Assembly: GCF_002215035.1 (NCBI RefSeq)
Contig: NZ_NKFP01000004.1
Location: 435,726-499,725, forward strand
Direction: 5' to 3'
From: Leptolyngbya ohadii IS1
GTDB taxonomy: Bacteria > Cyanobacteriota > Cyanobacteriia > Elainellales > Elainellaceae
DNA: 64,000 nt
Below, piece by piece: positions 1 through 8,789 of this stretch. The notes under the pieces are model-generated. The model was not told the origin of the DNA and did no database searches. It saw only the letters and a program-made list of their open reading frames with translations. Numbering within the stretch: position 1 is the first letter of the stretch; each line of letters begins with the position of its first letter. A program made the translations under genes and the position numbers.

Positions 1-1
1 C

Positions 2-286
2 TATTCCCAGTGCGACTCAATGCTGATTGGCGATCGGGCGGGTGCGAATACGTTCCCCTACATCCAAGTGCAGAACAATACCGCCAAAGTGGAGCATGAG
101 GCTTCGACCTCGAAGATCGGGGAAGACCAGCTATTCTACTTCCGGCAGCGGGGTATTTCCCTGGAGGACGCGATCTCGATGATGATCAGCGGGTTCTGCA
201 AGGATGTGTTCAATCAGTTGCCGATGGAGTTTGCCGTGGAAGCCGATCGACTGTTGGCGTTGAAGTTGGAGAATAGCGTGGGTTAA
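2..286 (+). CDS. sufB: SufB, Fe-S cluster scaffold subunit (3' end only)
   Basis: This is the last 94 residues of SufB; the gene begins before the window. SufB, SufC and SufD form the cytosolic SufBC2D scaffold on which Fe-S clusters are assembled. Seen: the segment [19 protein letters not shown], then the VEHEAS motif, then [11 protein letters not shown] near the C-terminus. From family knowledge, the cysteine in SQCDS and the EHE triad match residues studied as functional in E. coli SufB (Cys405 and Glu432-His433-Glu434). sufC, sufD and sufS follow on the same strand, but a 437-base gap holding a repeat element separates this gene from sufC, whereas sufC and sufD are 3 bases apart. Confidence 0.95.
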   Translation, partial: YSQCDSMLIGDRAGANTFPYIQVQNNTAKVEHEASTSKIGEDQLFYFRQRGISLEDAISMMISGFCKDVFNQLPMEFAVEADRLLALKLENSVG

Positions 287-330
287 GTCTGGTTTGAAGG
301 GGGTGTTGGAGGAGTTGTAAAGACCCTGCA

Positions 331-469
331 CGCCCCCTAAATCCCCCACTGTTATCTGCCGCTCCTCACGAGCGAGGGGGGACTTTGAACTTCCAAGCTG
401 ACCTATTACAAGCAAAAGGAATGTCTGCATTGGTTCGGTTCCCCCCAGAATTGGGGGGCTAGGGGGGCG
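331..469. repeat. MITE-like inverted-repeat element in the sufB-sufC gap
   Basis: The 287-723 gap holds no gene. Its first half carries an element whose ends are inverted copies: the left end reads CGCCCCCTAAATCCCCCA and the right end, read on the other strand, gives CGCCCCCCTAGCCCCCCA. Inner G- and C-rich blocks (about 375-382 and 440-446) can also pair. From memory, C5TAAATC5-type elements are common dispersed repeats between genes of filamentous cyanobacteria. There is no transposase and I cannot see target-site duplications. The rest of the gap (470-723) is AT-richer and shows only a likely Shine-Dalgarno (GAGAGG, about 709-714) before sufC. Confidence 0.6.
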
Positions 470-723
470 AAGAGCGGTAAGGTTTAATCGGGGCTGAGGT
501 GAGCGATCGAGATATTCCCCGCAAACATCGTCACGTTTCAGGCGATCGCCACAAACAAGATTTTTACTTTTGCTGAGCTGATATTTGGAAGAACGCTACA
601 GTATGGCATCTTTAATCAGCTTGGCATTTAACCTGAATGACAAACTAGACAACGCATTCGGAAAAAGAAAGAAGCATTGAAGCGGATTGAACATTGACAG
701 GCAAGTAGAGAGGAAATCGATCG

Positions 724-1506
724 GTGATCAGTGAAAACAGCGAAGTCATTTTAACCGTCCGGAATTTAACGGCAGAGGTGGACGGGACTCCCATCCTGAA
801 GGGTGTGAATCTGGAAATTCGGGCGGGCGAAATCCACGCGATTATGGGTCCGAACGGTTCCGGGAAGAGTACGCTTTCTAAGATTCTGGCTGGACACCCT
901 GCCTATGATGTGACGGGCGGCGAGGTGTTCTACAAGGGCGAGAATCTGCTGGAAATGGAAGCGGAAGATCGGGCGCGATCGGGTGTCTTCCTGGCGTTCC
1001 AGTATCCGCTGGAAATTCCGGGCGTGAGCAATCTGGACTTCCTGCGGGTGGCGTACAACTCCAAGCGCAAGCATGAAGGCGGCGAAGAACTGGATGCCTT
1101 TGACTTCGATGAACTGGTGCGCGAGAAGCTGGGCGTGGTGAAAATGGATGCCGCGTTTCTGAATCGCAGTGTGAACGAAGGCTTTTCTGGCGGTGAGAAG
1201 AAGCGGAACGAGATTCTGCAAATGGCTCTGCTGGAACCGACGCTGGCAGTCTTGGACGAAACGGATTCTGGTCTGGATGTGGATGCCCTGCGAATCGTGG
1301 CGGATGGCGTGAATCAGCTTGCTAAGCCCGATAACGCGATGCTGGTGATTACCCACTATCAGCGATTGCTCAACTACATCGTGCCGGACTACGTTCACAT
1401 CATGGCGAGCGGTCGGATTCTGCGGACGGGCGACAAGGCTCTGGCGCTGGAAGTCGAAAATCGCGGCTATGACTGGGTGCTGGAAGAAGCGGCAACGGGA
1501 GTTTAA
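724..1506 (+). CDS. sufC: SufC, Fe-S assembly ATPase
   Basis: SufC is the ABC-type ATPase of the SufBC2D complex; ATP hydrolysis drives the conformational change that exposes the assembly site. The 260 residues are the normal family length. Seen: Walker [10 protein letters not shown] (42-50), the SufC-type signature SGGEKKRNE, Walker B ending LDETDSGLD, and the switch histidine in VITHYQRLL. The start is GTG at 724, preceded by GAGAGG; no in-frame ATG gives a better fit. sufD begins 3 bases after the stop, so the two are surely cotranscribed. There is no transmembrane part, as expected for a soluble ABC ATPase. Confidence 0.97.
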   Translation: MISENSEVILTVRNLTAEVDGTPILKGVNLEIRAGEIHAIMGPNGSGKSTLSKILAGHPAYDVTGGEVFYKGENLLEMEAEDRARSGVFLAFQYPLEIPGVSNLDFLRVAYNSKRKHEGGEELDAFDFDELVREKLGVVKMDAAFLNRSVNEGFSGGEKKRNEILQMALLEPTLAVLDETDSGLDVDALRIVADGVNQLAKPDNAMLVITHYQRLLNYIVPDYVHIMASGRILRTGDKALALEVENRGYDWVLEEAATGV

Positions 1507-1509
1507 TCG

Positions 1510-2865
1510 ATGAGTATTCAAGTATCTTCCGTTCCCGAACAGACTGGACTGAGCAATGCAGCACAGCAGCGGCTCGATTTTGCCAATCATCTGATTGACC
1601 TGGCGAAGCAATCCCCGTCAGCAGAGTGGCTAAAACCCTTGCGCGATCGCTCCCTTGCCCTTATTCAAGAGCAATCCTTTCCCACCACAAAAGACGAAGA
1701 GTGGCGGTTCACGGATTTGTCCGATCTGGTAAAGGTGCGGTTTGAGCAGATCGATCGCCATTCCGCCGTCAATGTGGATGCCGTCACCCAGTTTGCGCTG
1801 ACAGAGGAAAGCACGCGGCTCGTGTTTGTGAACGGGATGTATGCCCCGGAACTTTCGACGATCGCCCCTGAAACCGGATTAACGGTCAGTAACCTGTCTG
1901 GCATTTCTGAAGCTCAGCGGGGTTCGCTGGAAAACTATCTGGGACAGCAGCCCGGTTCTGAGGAGCTTTTTACAGCTCTGAATACGGCAGGAATTAGCGA
2001 TGCCGCTGTGATTAAGGTGGCGAAGAATCAGGCGATCAAATCTCCGGTTCATCTGCTGTTTGTGTCCACAACGCGCAGCAAGCCGACCTTTATCCAGCCC
2101 CGGACGCTGGTGATTGCAGAGCCGAATAGCAGTCTGACGATCGTGGAAGAGTATGAGTCGATCGGGGAGGAGCAATCCTTCACCAATGCCGTTACGGAAA
2201 TCTTCCTGGCAGAGAACGCCCAGATCAGTCACACTAGAATTCAGAGGGAGAGTGTTGCCGCATTCCACATTGGCAAGACTGCCGTTTCCCAGGCGCGTAC
2301 CGCTCGCTACACCTGCAATGCGATTGACTTAGGCGGCAAGCTGGCGCGGCATCATCTAGAGATTTACCAAACGGGCGAGCAGACCGAAACTTACCTGAAT
2401 GGACTGACCTTCATTCGCGGCGAACAGCTCAGCGACACCCACAGCACGATCGCCCTCACCCAGCCCTACGGTACGACGCGACAGTTGCATAAATGTATCA
2501 TCGATGACCGGGCACACGCTGTCTTTAACGGTAAGGTGTATGTACCGCAGGCAGCACAGCAGACCGACGCTGGACAGTTGAATCGCAATTTGCTGCTTTC
2601 CTCTAAGGCGCGAATCGATACCAAGCCGCAGTTAGAGATCGTGGCGGACAACGTGAAATGTACCCACGGTGCGACGGTGAGCCAGCTTGACGAGGATGAG
2701 ATCTTTTATCTCCAGAGTCGTGGTATTGATGCGGCGAGTGCAGAACGTTTGTTAGTCTATGCCTTTGCCTACGAGGTTCTCGATCGCATCCCCGTTGAGT
2801 CACTTAAACAATCCCTTGTGGATTTCGCGAGAAACTATCACAGCCGTCCCTGCGGCATTCGCTAA
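1510..2865 (+). CDS. sufD: SufD, Fe-S assembly scaffold subunit
   Basis: SufD is the beta-helical partner of SufB in the SufBC2D scaffold and is needed for iron entry. The 451 residues match cyanobacterial SufD. Seen: the N-terminal KDEEWRFTDLS motif typical of SufD, a long beta-strand-rich middle, and near the C-terminus the conserved block with CTHGATVSQLDEDEIFY. His386 in CTHGAT corresponds to the histidine (E. coli His360) implicated in cluster assembly. The ATG lies 3 bases after the sufC stop, which implies translational coupling. sufS follows 78 bases later. Confidence 0.96.
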   Translation: MSIQVSSVPEQTGLSNAAQQRLDFANHLIDLAKQSPSAEWLKPLRDRSLALIQEQSFPTTKDEEWRFTDLSDLVKVRFEQIDRHSAVNVDAVTQFALTEESTRLVFVNGMYAPELSTIAPETGLTVSNLSGISEAQRGSLENYLGQQPGSEELFTALNTAGISDAAVIKVAKNQAIKSPVHLLFVSTTRSKPTFIQPRTLVIAEPNSSLTIVEEYESIGEEQSFTNAVTEIFLAENAQISHTRIQRESVAAFHIGKTAVSQARTARYTCNAIDLGGKLARHHLEIYQTGEQTETYLNGLTFIRGEQLSDTHSTIALTQPYGTTRQLHKCIIDDRAHAVFNGKVYVPQAAQQTDAGQLNRNLLLSSKARIDTKPQLEIVADNVKCTHGATVSQLDEDEIFYLQSRGIDAASAERLLVYAFAYEVLDRIPVESLKQSLVDFARNYHSRPCGIR

Positions 2866-2888
2866 CTGATTCACCCACTGATTCACTA
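2865..2888 (+). repeat. 12-bp tandem repeat before sufS
   Basis: Two near-identical 12-mers, ACTGATTCACCC and ACTGATTCACTA, start at the sufD stop codon and are followed by a pyrimidine-rich run up to the sufS ATG at 2944. No clear Shine-Dalgarno is visible in that leader. It is one of several repeated, C/T-rich leaders in this window. Confidence 0.55.
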
Positions 2889-2943
2889 ACTCGTCTTCAC
2901 TCTCTTCCTTTCCCTATCACCAGACTCCTTACCTGAACCAGCC

Positions 2944-4206
2944 ATGACCCTTGCACAAGAGATCACCCTAGCTGCAAAAGTGCGATCGGACTTCCCCATC
3001 CTGGCGCAGAAAGTCCACGACAAGCCTCTGGTTTATCTCGACAATGCGGCAACCTCTCAGAAGCCGATCGCCGTTCTGGATGCGCTGCGATCGTACTACG
3101 AGAACGACAATGCCAACGTGCATCGCGGGGTGCATACCCTGAGCGCAAGGGCGACGGATGCCTATGAGGGCGCAAGGGATAAGGTGGCGGCGTTTGTGAA
3201 TGCGGCTTCACGGCAGGAGATCGTCTATACGCGCAATGCTAGCGAAGCGATTAACTTGGTGGCGTATGCCTGGGGCAATGCGAATCTCCAGCGGGGCGAT
3301 GAGATTATCCTCACCGTGATGGAGCATCACAGCAACCTGATTCCCTGGCAGTTGTTGGCGCAGCGGACGGGGGCAGTGCTGAAGTTCGTGGAATTGACCG
3401 AGACGCAGGAATTTGACCTGGATCATTACAAGTCGCTGCTGTCGGACAAGACGAAGCTGGTGTCATTCGTTCACATCTCGAATACGCTGGGCAGCATTGC
3501 TCCGGTGAAGGAGATCGTGGCACTTGCCCATCAGTACGGCGCGAAGGTTCTGGTGGATGCCTGCCAGAGTGCGCCTCACATGAAGCTAGATGTGCAGGAC
3601 ATGGGCTGCGATTGGCTCGTGGCTTCCGGGCATAAGATGTGCGCTCCCACGGGCATTGGCTTCCTCTACGGCAAGCTGGACATCCTGCGATCGATGCCTC
3701 CTTTCCTGGGCGGCGGTGAGATGATTGCGGACGTATTTCTCGATCATTCCACCTACGCAGATCTGCCTCACAAGTTCGAGGCGGGAACCCCTGCCATTGC
3801 AGAGGCGATCGGTTTAGGGGCTGCGGTCGATTACCTGACGGCGATCGGCATGGATAAGATTGCAGCCTACGAGCATGAGCTAACGGCGTATCTGTGGCAG
3901 GAGATCGGTCAGATCCCCGAAGTGACGACCTATGGCGCGAAGCCGAACGCAAAGGCAGACAATCGGGCGGCGCTGGTTTCCTTCACGACGGGATCGGTTC
4001 ACCCCCACGACCTGTCTACCATCCTCGACCAGGCAGGTATTGCGATCCGGGCAGGACACCACTGCACCCAGCCGCTCCACCGTCATATCGGCGCACAGTC
4101 TACCGCACGGGCAAGCCTTTATTTCTACAACACGAAGTCCGAGGTTGATGCGTTCATCAAGTCGCTGAAAGAGGCGATCGATTTCTTTGGCAGTATTTTT
4201 GGTTAG
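2944..4206 (+). CDS. sufS: SufS, group II cysteine desulfurase
   Basis: SufS takes sulfur from L-cysteine as an enzyme persulfide and supplies it for Fe-S assembly. The 420-residue protein is a PLP fold-type I enzyme. Seen: [11 protein letters not shown] near the N-terminus, the HHSNLIPW motif with the cofactor-stacking histidine, DACQSAPH, the PLP lysine Lys231 in [11 protein letters not shown], and the persulfide-forming Cys374 in [11 protein letters not shown]. The short loop around Cys374 is the group II (SufS/CsdA) form rather than the IscS form. It is the last gene of the suf operon here, and an intrinsic terminator follows about 40 bases after the stop. No SufE or SufR gene lies in the window. 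Confidence 0.97.
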   Translation: MTLAQEITLAAKVRSDFPILAQKVHDKPLVYLDNAATSQKPIAVLDALRSYYENDNANVHRGVHTLSARATDAYEGARDKVAAFVNAASRQEIVYTRNASEAINLVAYAWGNANLQRGDEIILTVMEHHSNLIPWQLLAQRTGAVLKFVELTETQEFDLDHYKSLLSDKTKLVSFVHISNTLGSIAPVKEIVALAHQYGAKVLVDACQSAPHMKLDVQDMGCDWLVASGHKMCAPTGIGFLYGKLDILRSMPPFLGGGEMIADVFLDHSTYADLPHKFEAGTPAIAEAIGLGAAVDYLTAIGMDKIAAYEHELTAYLWQEIGQIPEVTTYGAKPNAKADNRAALVSFTTGSVHPHDLSTILDQAGIAIRAGHHCTQPLHRHIGAQSTARASLYFYNTKSEVDAFIKSLKEAIDFFGSIFG

Positions 4207-4246
4207 GTTGCCAGGATTCTCATTATTTGGATTTCCTCAAGGTGCG

Positions 4247-4276
4247 AAGGTCGTCTCTTAACGGGGGCGACTTTTT
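4247..4276 (+). terminator. Intrinsic terminator of the suf operon
   Basis: A 9-bp stem (AAGGTCGTC at 4247-4255 with GGCGACTTT at 4266-4274, including G-T pairs) closes a short loop and runs into a T-rich tract (4272-4280). It lies 40 bases after the sufS stop. Confidence 0.7.
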
Positions 4277-4383
4277 CTTTTGGGTTTTCTGCCCGATCGC
4301 AGGACGGAAACTACACCCGATCGGCACAACACAATTCAAAATTGACACGTTAAATTAAAAATCATCGAGCAAAAATTAGAACT

Positions 4384-4797
4384 ATGGCAGAAGAGAAGAG
4401 TCAGTCTTCAGAGCAGTATTCCGAGCAGAATTTTTGGAACAAACTCAAAGGTGTTGCCGTCTTTGCAGGGCGAGAAGTGGTTGAAAAAGCGTTAACGCTA
4501 TTCTATGCAGCCCAACGACCGGAAACGCCGCTGTGGGCAAAAATGACGATCTATTCTGCTTTGGCATATTTTATTTTGCCTGCCGATGCCATTCCCGATT
4601 TTCTGCCAATTTCTGGTTTTACAGATGATTTAGGCGCACTAGCAGCCGCATTTGGTGCAGTCGCGATCGCGATTACGCCCGAAGTAAAAGACCAGGCAAA
4701 ACAGCAGGTTAGACAGTGGTTTAAAGACGACGAAACCGCCGAGCCACAGTCTACCCCCGGTGCGAACGATACGATTCGCGAAATTGCGATCGACTGA
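4384..4797 (+). CDS. YkvA / DUF1232 family small membrane protein
   Basis: The product has 137 residues. The middle (about 56-100) carries the DUF1232 signature: YSALAYFILPADAIPDFLP followed by GFTDDLGALAAAFGAV, two hydrophobic helices around a P-x-D-x-IPD turn. The function of this family is not established; members are small, probably membrane-associated proteins. The N-terminus is polar and Ser/Glu/Gln-rich, and the C-terminus is acidic. The gene stands alone between the suf terminator and the ABC substrate-binding protein. The call rests on the motif alone. Confidence 0.85.
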   Translation: MAEEKSQSSEQYSEQNFWNKLKGVAVFAGREVVEKALTLFYAAQRPETPLWAKMTIYSALAYFILPADAIPDFLPISGFTDDLGALAAAFGAVAIAITPEVKDQAKQQVRQWFKDDETAEPQSTPGANDTIREIAID

Positions 4798-5074
4798 GCA
4801 TTTATTAGCTGTACGTCACTTTTTTGGATTTCTCGCATCGTTGTTGACTGATCAGCCCTATCAGGTCAAAAGGCTTTTCCTCTGTGTGAAAAGTTCTCCT
4901 GGATCACTTTCTTTGAATTAATTTAATTGGTTTAGAGAAAAAATCAGGTCAATATCAACAGTTTCACTGGCTTTATGACCCAATAGAGCGGTCAAATTGT
5001 GCTGCGTAAACGATCTTTTCTGAGGCAATTTTGTACTCTGAATTCAACTTCCAACCACGACAGTAAATTCTACG

Positions 5075-6226
5075 ATGAACAGTAATAATCCGCGATCGAT
5101 TGTGAGTAGATCGACCCGTCGAAAGTTTCTGCAATTTTCGGCTGCTGCAATTTCAACGATCGCCCTTTCTAACTGCGCTCGCAACCTGGAGGGAGGGGGT
5201 ACAGCAAATTCTACTTCGCAGGCTTCGGGGACATCGGGCGGCGGATCGAGAGACTCTAAAACGCTCTACGTTTACACCTGGGGCGACTATAGCAACCCGG
5301 AATTCTTCAAGCGGTTCACAGAAAAAACGGGCATTGAGGTCGTCGTGGATGTTTATGACTCCAACGAAGCCATGCTTGCCAAACTTCAGGCAGGGGGCGG
5401 TGCCCAGTACAGCGTCATCTATCCCTCCGACTACATGGTGCGGCAGATGATTGACATGAACCTGCTGACCAAACTCGACCAAAGCAAAATCCAGGGGCTT
5501 AGTGGATTAATGGATCGCTGGCAGAGTCCACCCTATGACCCCAGCAACGCCCACAGTATTCCCTATGCTTGGGGAACGACAGGCATCATCTACAACAGTA
5601 ATTTGGTCAAAACCCCGCCCCAGGACTGGAATTTCTTCTGGGATAACAAAGAGGCGCTGGCAGGCAAATTTACCCTAGTAGACGATGTGAGGGAAACGAT
5701 GGGGGCAACGCTCAAATCCCTCGGCTATTCCTACAACGCCACTGATCCCGCACAAATCGAAGCCGCCTACCAAAAACTGCTGGAGCTGAAACCGTCGATC
5801 GCCGCCTTTCGTACCTTTGGCTGGGAAGATCAGCTGATCAGCGGGGACTTAGCTGCCTGTATGACCTACTCAACCCTGGGCAACCTGCTGCCAAAAGACA
5901 ATCCCCAGTTGACTTATGTGATTCCTCAAAGCGGCAGTTCCGTGTGGACGGATACCGTTGCCATTCCTGCCTCTGCACCGAATTTAGAGGCAGCTTACGC
6001 CTGGATTAATTACGTGCTTGATCCAGAAAACGCGATCTACGGGGTTGAAAAGATGAACGTGATTACCCCCAACAAGCTTGCTTACGATAAGTTGCCAACT
6101 GAGATTAAGAGCGACGAGAAGCGATATCCTACAACGCAACTGCTGTCTGTATCAGAGGGAATTACTCCCGTGGGCAAAGCACTCGACCTTTACGACAAAT
6201 ACTGGAACGACTTGAAAGGCGCGTAG
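5075..6226 (+). CDS. Spermidine/putrescine-type ABC substrate-binding lipoprotein
   Basis: This 383-residue protein resembles the PotD/PotF family, which binds polyamines outside the cytoplasmic membrane and delivers them to an ABC importer. The N-terminus has a twin-arginine-like motif (STRRKFLQF, about 13-21), a hydrophobic stretch and a lipobox LSNC with the acylated cysteine near residue 34, so it is probably a Tat-exported lipoprotein. A Gly/Ser-rich linker follows. The mature domain starts TLYVYTWGDYSNPEFFKRF, the characteristic first strand of PotD-like proteins, and includes IPYAWGTTGIIYN and a C-terminal WINYVLDPENA block. No permease or ATPase gene is adjacent, so the importer must be encoded elsewhere; substrate specificity is inferred only from the family. 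Confidence 0.88.
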   Translation: MNSNNPRSIVSRSTRRKFLQFSAAAISTIALSNCARNLEGGGTANSTSQASGTSGGGSRDSKTLYVYTWGDYSNPEFFKRFTEKTGIEVVVDVYDSNEAMLAKLQAGGGAQYSVIYPSDYMVRQMIDMNLLTKLDQSKIQGLSGLMDRWQSPPYDPSNAHSIPYAWGTTGIIYNSNLVKTPPQDWNFFWDNKEALAGKFTLVDDVRETMGATLKSLGYSYNATDPAQIEAAYQKLLELKPSIAAFRTFGWEDQLISGDLAACMTYSTLGNLLPKDNPQLTYVIPQSGSSVWTDTVAIPASAPNLEAAYAWINYVLDPENAIYGVEKMNVITPNKLAYDKLPTEIKSDEKRYPTTQLLSVSEGITPVGKALDLYDKYWNDLKGA

Positions 6227-6342
6227 ATTTTCCTGAGTTCTGTTCTTCAATAAATTCGGTCAGAGTTAGTTTTGGTGCTGACTCTCGATCGCCTCTAACG
6301 CTCCCGATTTCGATGGTCTGAACTGTGCTGATTTGAGCAGGG

Positions 6343-6365
6343 ACGATCTGAGCGGGGGCGATCGT
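6343..6365 (+). terminator. Possible terminator after the substrate-binding protein gene
   Basis: Inverted repeat ACGATC (6343-6348) and GATCGT (6360-6365) with an 11-base G-rich loop, followed only by TTAT. The stem is built on the CGATC/GATCG core seen in other terminators here, but the U tract is poor. Confidence 0.3.
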
Positions 6366-6411
6366 TTATGCTGAATAGTATTCTTGTTCTTGAGTCTTGT
6401 CCTTTAAGGGT

Positions 6412-6456
6412 CGCTGTACTTCTTGTCGCCGTATTTCCTGCCGCTGTAATTCTTCC
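6412..6456 (+). repeat. Three imperfect 15-bp pyrimidine-rich repeats
   Basis: CGCTGTACTTCTTGT, CGCCGTATTTCCTGC and CGCTGTAATTCTTCC follow each other without gaps, 30 bases before the likely ATG of the Uma2 fragment (6487). The frame through them is open, so they could be read as an N-terminal extension from a TTG at 6397. I favour a non-coding leader because the Uma2 homology starts after 6487. Confidence 0.6.
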
Positions 6457-6486
6457 CACTCTTTTGCAGCAACGAGGTCTGCTCCC

Positions 6487-6765
6487 ATGACTTCCACTGT
6501 CTCCCCCGCCCAGAAGTCCACCGAAATTTTCTATCCCAGCTCAGATGGAGAACCTTTCGCGGAAACGTATTTTCCCATCGACGCGATTATCAATACGGTC
6601 GTGATTTTGAAACAGCATCTCGCAAACCAGCAGGCGTTGCGAAGCACTTCCCCGCAAGGGGTAGCCGTCCTGAGCAATCAGTTTCTCTACTACGCTCAAG
6701 GTTTTCTCAAACTGCGCGTCGCGCCGGATGTGATGGTGATTTTCGATGTGCTCCTTGGAGGATGA
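6487..6765 (+). pseudogene. Truncated Uma2-family nuclease-like gene
   Basis: Uma2 proteins (formerly DUF820) are PD-(D/E)xK-fold, nuclease-like proteins of about 180-220 residues that are highly multiplied in cyanobacteria. Seen: the family N-terminal block FYPSSDGEPFAETYFPIDA, then FLYYAQG and the core VAPDVMVIFDV motif, after which homology stops and the frame closes within four codons. Everything after the PDV motif is missing, so the catalytic core cannot be complete. An extra in-frame segment (about ALRSTSPQGVA) interrupts the usual spacing before the FLYY motif and coincides with a small palindromic insertion. I find no continuation in the other frames up to 6900, so this is a decay remnant rather than a single frameshift. 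Confidence 0.75.
6634..6666. repeat. 33-bp palindromic insertion inside the Uma2 remnant
   Basis: A segment containing CCCC-GCAA-GGGG (hairpin with a GCAA loop) adds 11 codons in frame exactly where Uma2 proteins normally run straight from the helix to the FLYY strand. It is probably a short interspersed palindromic repeat of the kind found in many cyanobacterial genomes; I cannot check copy number elsewhere. Confidence 0.45.
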
Positions 6766-6901
6766 GACAGTCCTGATTAGGGTCAAATTGTACTGTACGA
6801 TAGCAACTGTTCTAGGACGATCGCCGCAACCCTGAATACTAAGCGAACCGCGATCGAACCTGTCCAGGAATGTTGCTATGTGAGGGTGGGAGAAAGCTGA
6901 A

Positions 6902-8503
6902 ATGAAAGACCAATTTGCGCGGGAGGCTCTGGCTCAGATTCCCAAAATTTTGACCCTGCTCGATCGCAATCCCCACAGTCCCACCTACGGCTGCTTCGAT
7001 CGCAACTTCTGGCACTACAAAATTATTGACTTTCCCTCCGGGATGTCCCAGGAATTTGTGCTGCCCCTGACGCTGGCGTACGAGACGAATCTGCCGGATA
7101 ACCCCTACTACCAGCAGCCCGCGATCCGTGAGTGGGTGAAGGCAGGCATTTTGTATGCGGCAAAGAGTGCCCATGCGGACGGCTCCTGCGATGATTACTT
7201 TCCGTTTGAGCGGGCGGGGGGGGCGGCGGCATTTTCGCTGTTAGCCTGTCTGGAGAGCTATCGGCGGCTAGGCTTGCAGGATGACCGAATGCTGGAGTTC
7301 TTTAGCCTGCGGGCGGATTGGCTGGCGCACCATCAGGAAAGCGGACGGCTGACCAACCATCAGGCGTTGATTGTGCTGTGTCTGGAACTGCTGTCCCGTT
7401 TGCTCAAGACCAATCGGTGGGATCGGGCGAAGGCGCAGCGACTCGAACAGGTTTTGTCATGGCAGCACGAAGAAGGCTGGTTTCAGGAATACGAAGGCTG
7501 CGATCCGGGCTACCATACGCTGACGATTTCCTGCCTCGCCTGGCTCTATGACCTCACCCCCGATCCAAGACTGGAGGCATCCCTCAAGAGGGCGGTCAAA
7601 CTGGCGGCAGAATTTGTCCATCCTGACGGCTCCTACGGCGGCGAATATACCAGCCGCAACACCTATAATTTCTTTCCGGATGGCTTTGAGCGAGTCGGGC
7701 GTTGGCTGCCAGAGGCTCTAGCCATTAACGATCGCTTCCTTCAAGGACTGGCAAATGGCAAAGCGCCCTGCTACGCAGACGATCACATCATTGGGCACCA
7801 CACCTGGAACTATCTGCTGGCATGGCAGGATTTTGTACCCTCCCGTCCTCCTGTTCCGCCCCGATCGCCCGGTCAATTTTACCTGAAGCAGGCGGGACTG
7901 CTGATCGATCGCCGTGACAATACGGAACTCTATCTGGCATTGAATAAGGGCGGCGTGTTTAAGCTGTTTCGCGACGGGCAACTGATTGCGTCCGATACGC
8001 AGTTCTCGCTTCAGGTGCGGCAGGGTGGCAAGCTCAAGAATGCAGTAGGGCACTTGGTAAGCGACTACACGATCGATCTCTCCCCTCAGGAAAATCCCAA
8101 CGGAATTACCATTCGCGGCAGACTGGGCTGGGCAAAACAGAAGCAAATGACTCCCCTGAACCTGATGATTTTGCGCGTGGTGATGCTGACGATCGGGCGA
8201 TTTTTTCCCAACCTGATCCGCAAGATTCTGCAAAAGGTGCTGATTGTGGGCAAGAAGGATGCGCCGTTTCAGTTTACGCGCCGATTGGTTTGGCAGTCGG
8301 GACAGTGGCAGGTACAGGATCAGCTTCAGGCACAGGACTGGTCCGATGTGGTCAGTGCCGGAATTGGCGTCGATCAAACTTCCATTTATGTTGTCGCGAG
8401 CCGTACGTTTCAGGTGGGACAATTGCAGCCCTGGTTAGACTTGACGGAGAAAGTGCGATCGCTCAAATCCGGGGAGAGTTTGCAGCTTGAGCGGCGGCTT
8501 TAA
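6902..8503 (+). CDS. Toroid-fold protein, possible polysaccharide lyase/heparinase-like
   Basis: The 533-residue product has no signal peptide that I can see. The N-terminal two thirds (about 1-330) is helix-rich with repeated aromatic and Gly-Asp motifs (HADGSCDDYFPFERAGG, EYEGCDPGYHTLTISCLAWLYD, HPDGSYGGEYTSRNTYNFFPDGFE), as in alpha/alpha-toroid glycan-active enzymes. The C-terminal third is beta-rich (KAGLLIDRR-type strands, GRLGW, VQDQLQA), as in the beta-sandwich of heparinase-like lyases. From this I infer a carbohydrate-active enzyme or glycan-binding relative, but cannot name substrate or catalytic residues. The start ATG at 6902 is preceded by GGGAGAAAG. The nearest carbohydrate-related gene is the glycan protein at 14.6-15.5 kb. 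Confidence 0.55.
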   Translation: MKDQFAREALAQIPKILTLLDRNPHSPTYGCFDRNFWHYKIIDFPSGMSQEFVLPLTLAYETNLPDNPYYQQPAIREWVKAGILYAAKSAHADGSCDDYFPFERAGGAAAFSLLACLESYRRLGLQDDRMLEFFSLRADWLAHHQESGRLTNHQALIVLCLELLSRLLKTNRWDRAKAQRLEQVLSWQHEEGWFQEYEGCDPGYHTLTISCLAWLYDLTPDPRLEASLKRAVKLAAEFVHPDGSYGGEYTSRNTYNFFPDGFERVGRWLPEALAINDRFLQGLANGKAPCYADDHIIGHHTWNYLLAWQDFVPSRPPVPPRSPGQFYLKQAGLLIDRRDNTELYLALNKGGVFKLFRDGQLIASDTQFSLQVRQGGKLKNAVGHLVSDYTIDLSPQENPNGITIRGRLGWAKQKQMTPLNLMILRVVMLTIGRFFPNLIRKILQKVLIVGKKDAPFQFTRRLVWQSGQWQVQDQLQAQDWSDVVSAGIGVDQTSIYVVASRTFQVGQLQPWLDLTEKVRSLKSGESLQLERRL

Positions 8504-8789
8504 GGATATCCAGTGGGGAGTACGTCGGAAGCGACTGCATAGGGCAGGTATCTGGAGTTTACGGGCGAAATCTTCACAGATAGCCGGGTTCAACGGGCAG
8601 CGGTAGAGCGCGTCTAATAAACTTTATTGGAGAAGGTTTTTTAAGCGGACTTCACCTGCTGATAAAGGGGCAGTAAATTCCCCTGTTTTCCTGGGAAACA
8701 TCAATTGTTGTCATTACCATTAACGGTTAATAACGATTGGCATCTACCTTCGTGAGTTCTGGTATTTACTAAACGAAGGGAGTTTTTTC

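Noticed and set aside
766-1611. Long minus-strand open frame opposite sufC
   Set aside because: It is an antisense shadow of sufC; the product is low in recognisable motifs, while sufC has all ABC ATPase motifs.
3311-3952. 213-codon minus-strand frame opposite sufS
   Set aside because: Arg/Ser/Pro-rich shadow of a GC-rich coding strand; no start signal or domain.
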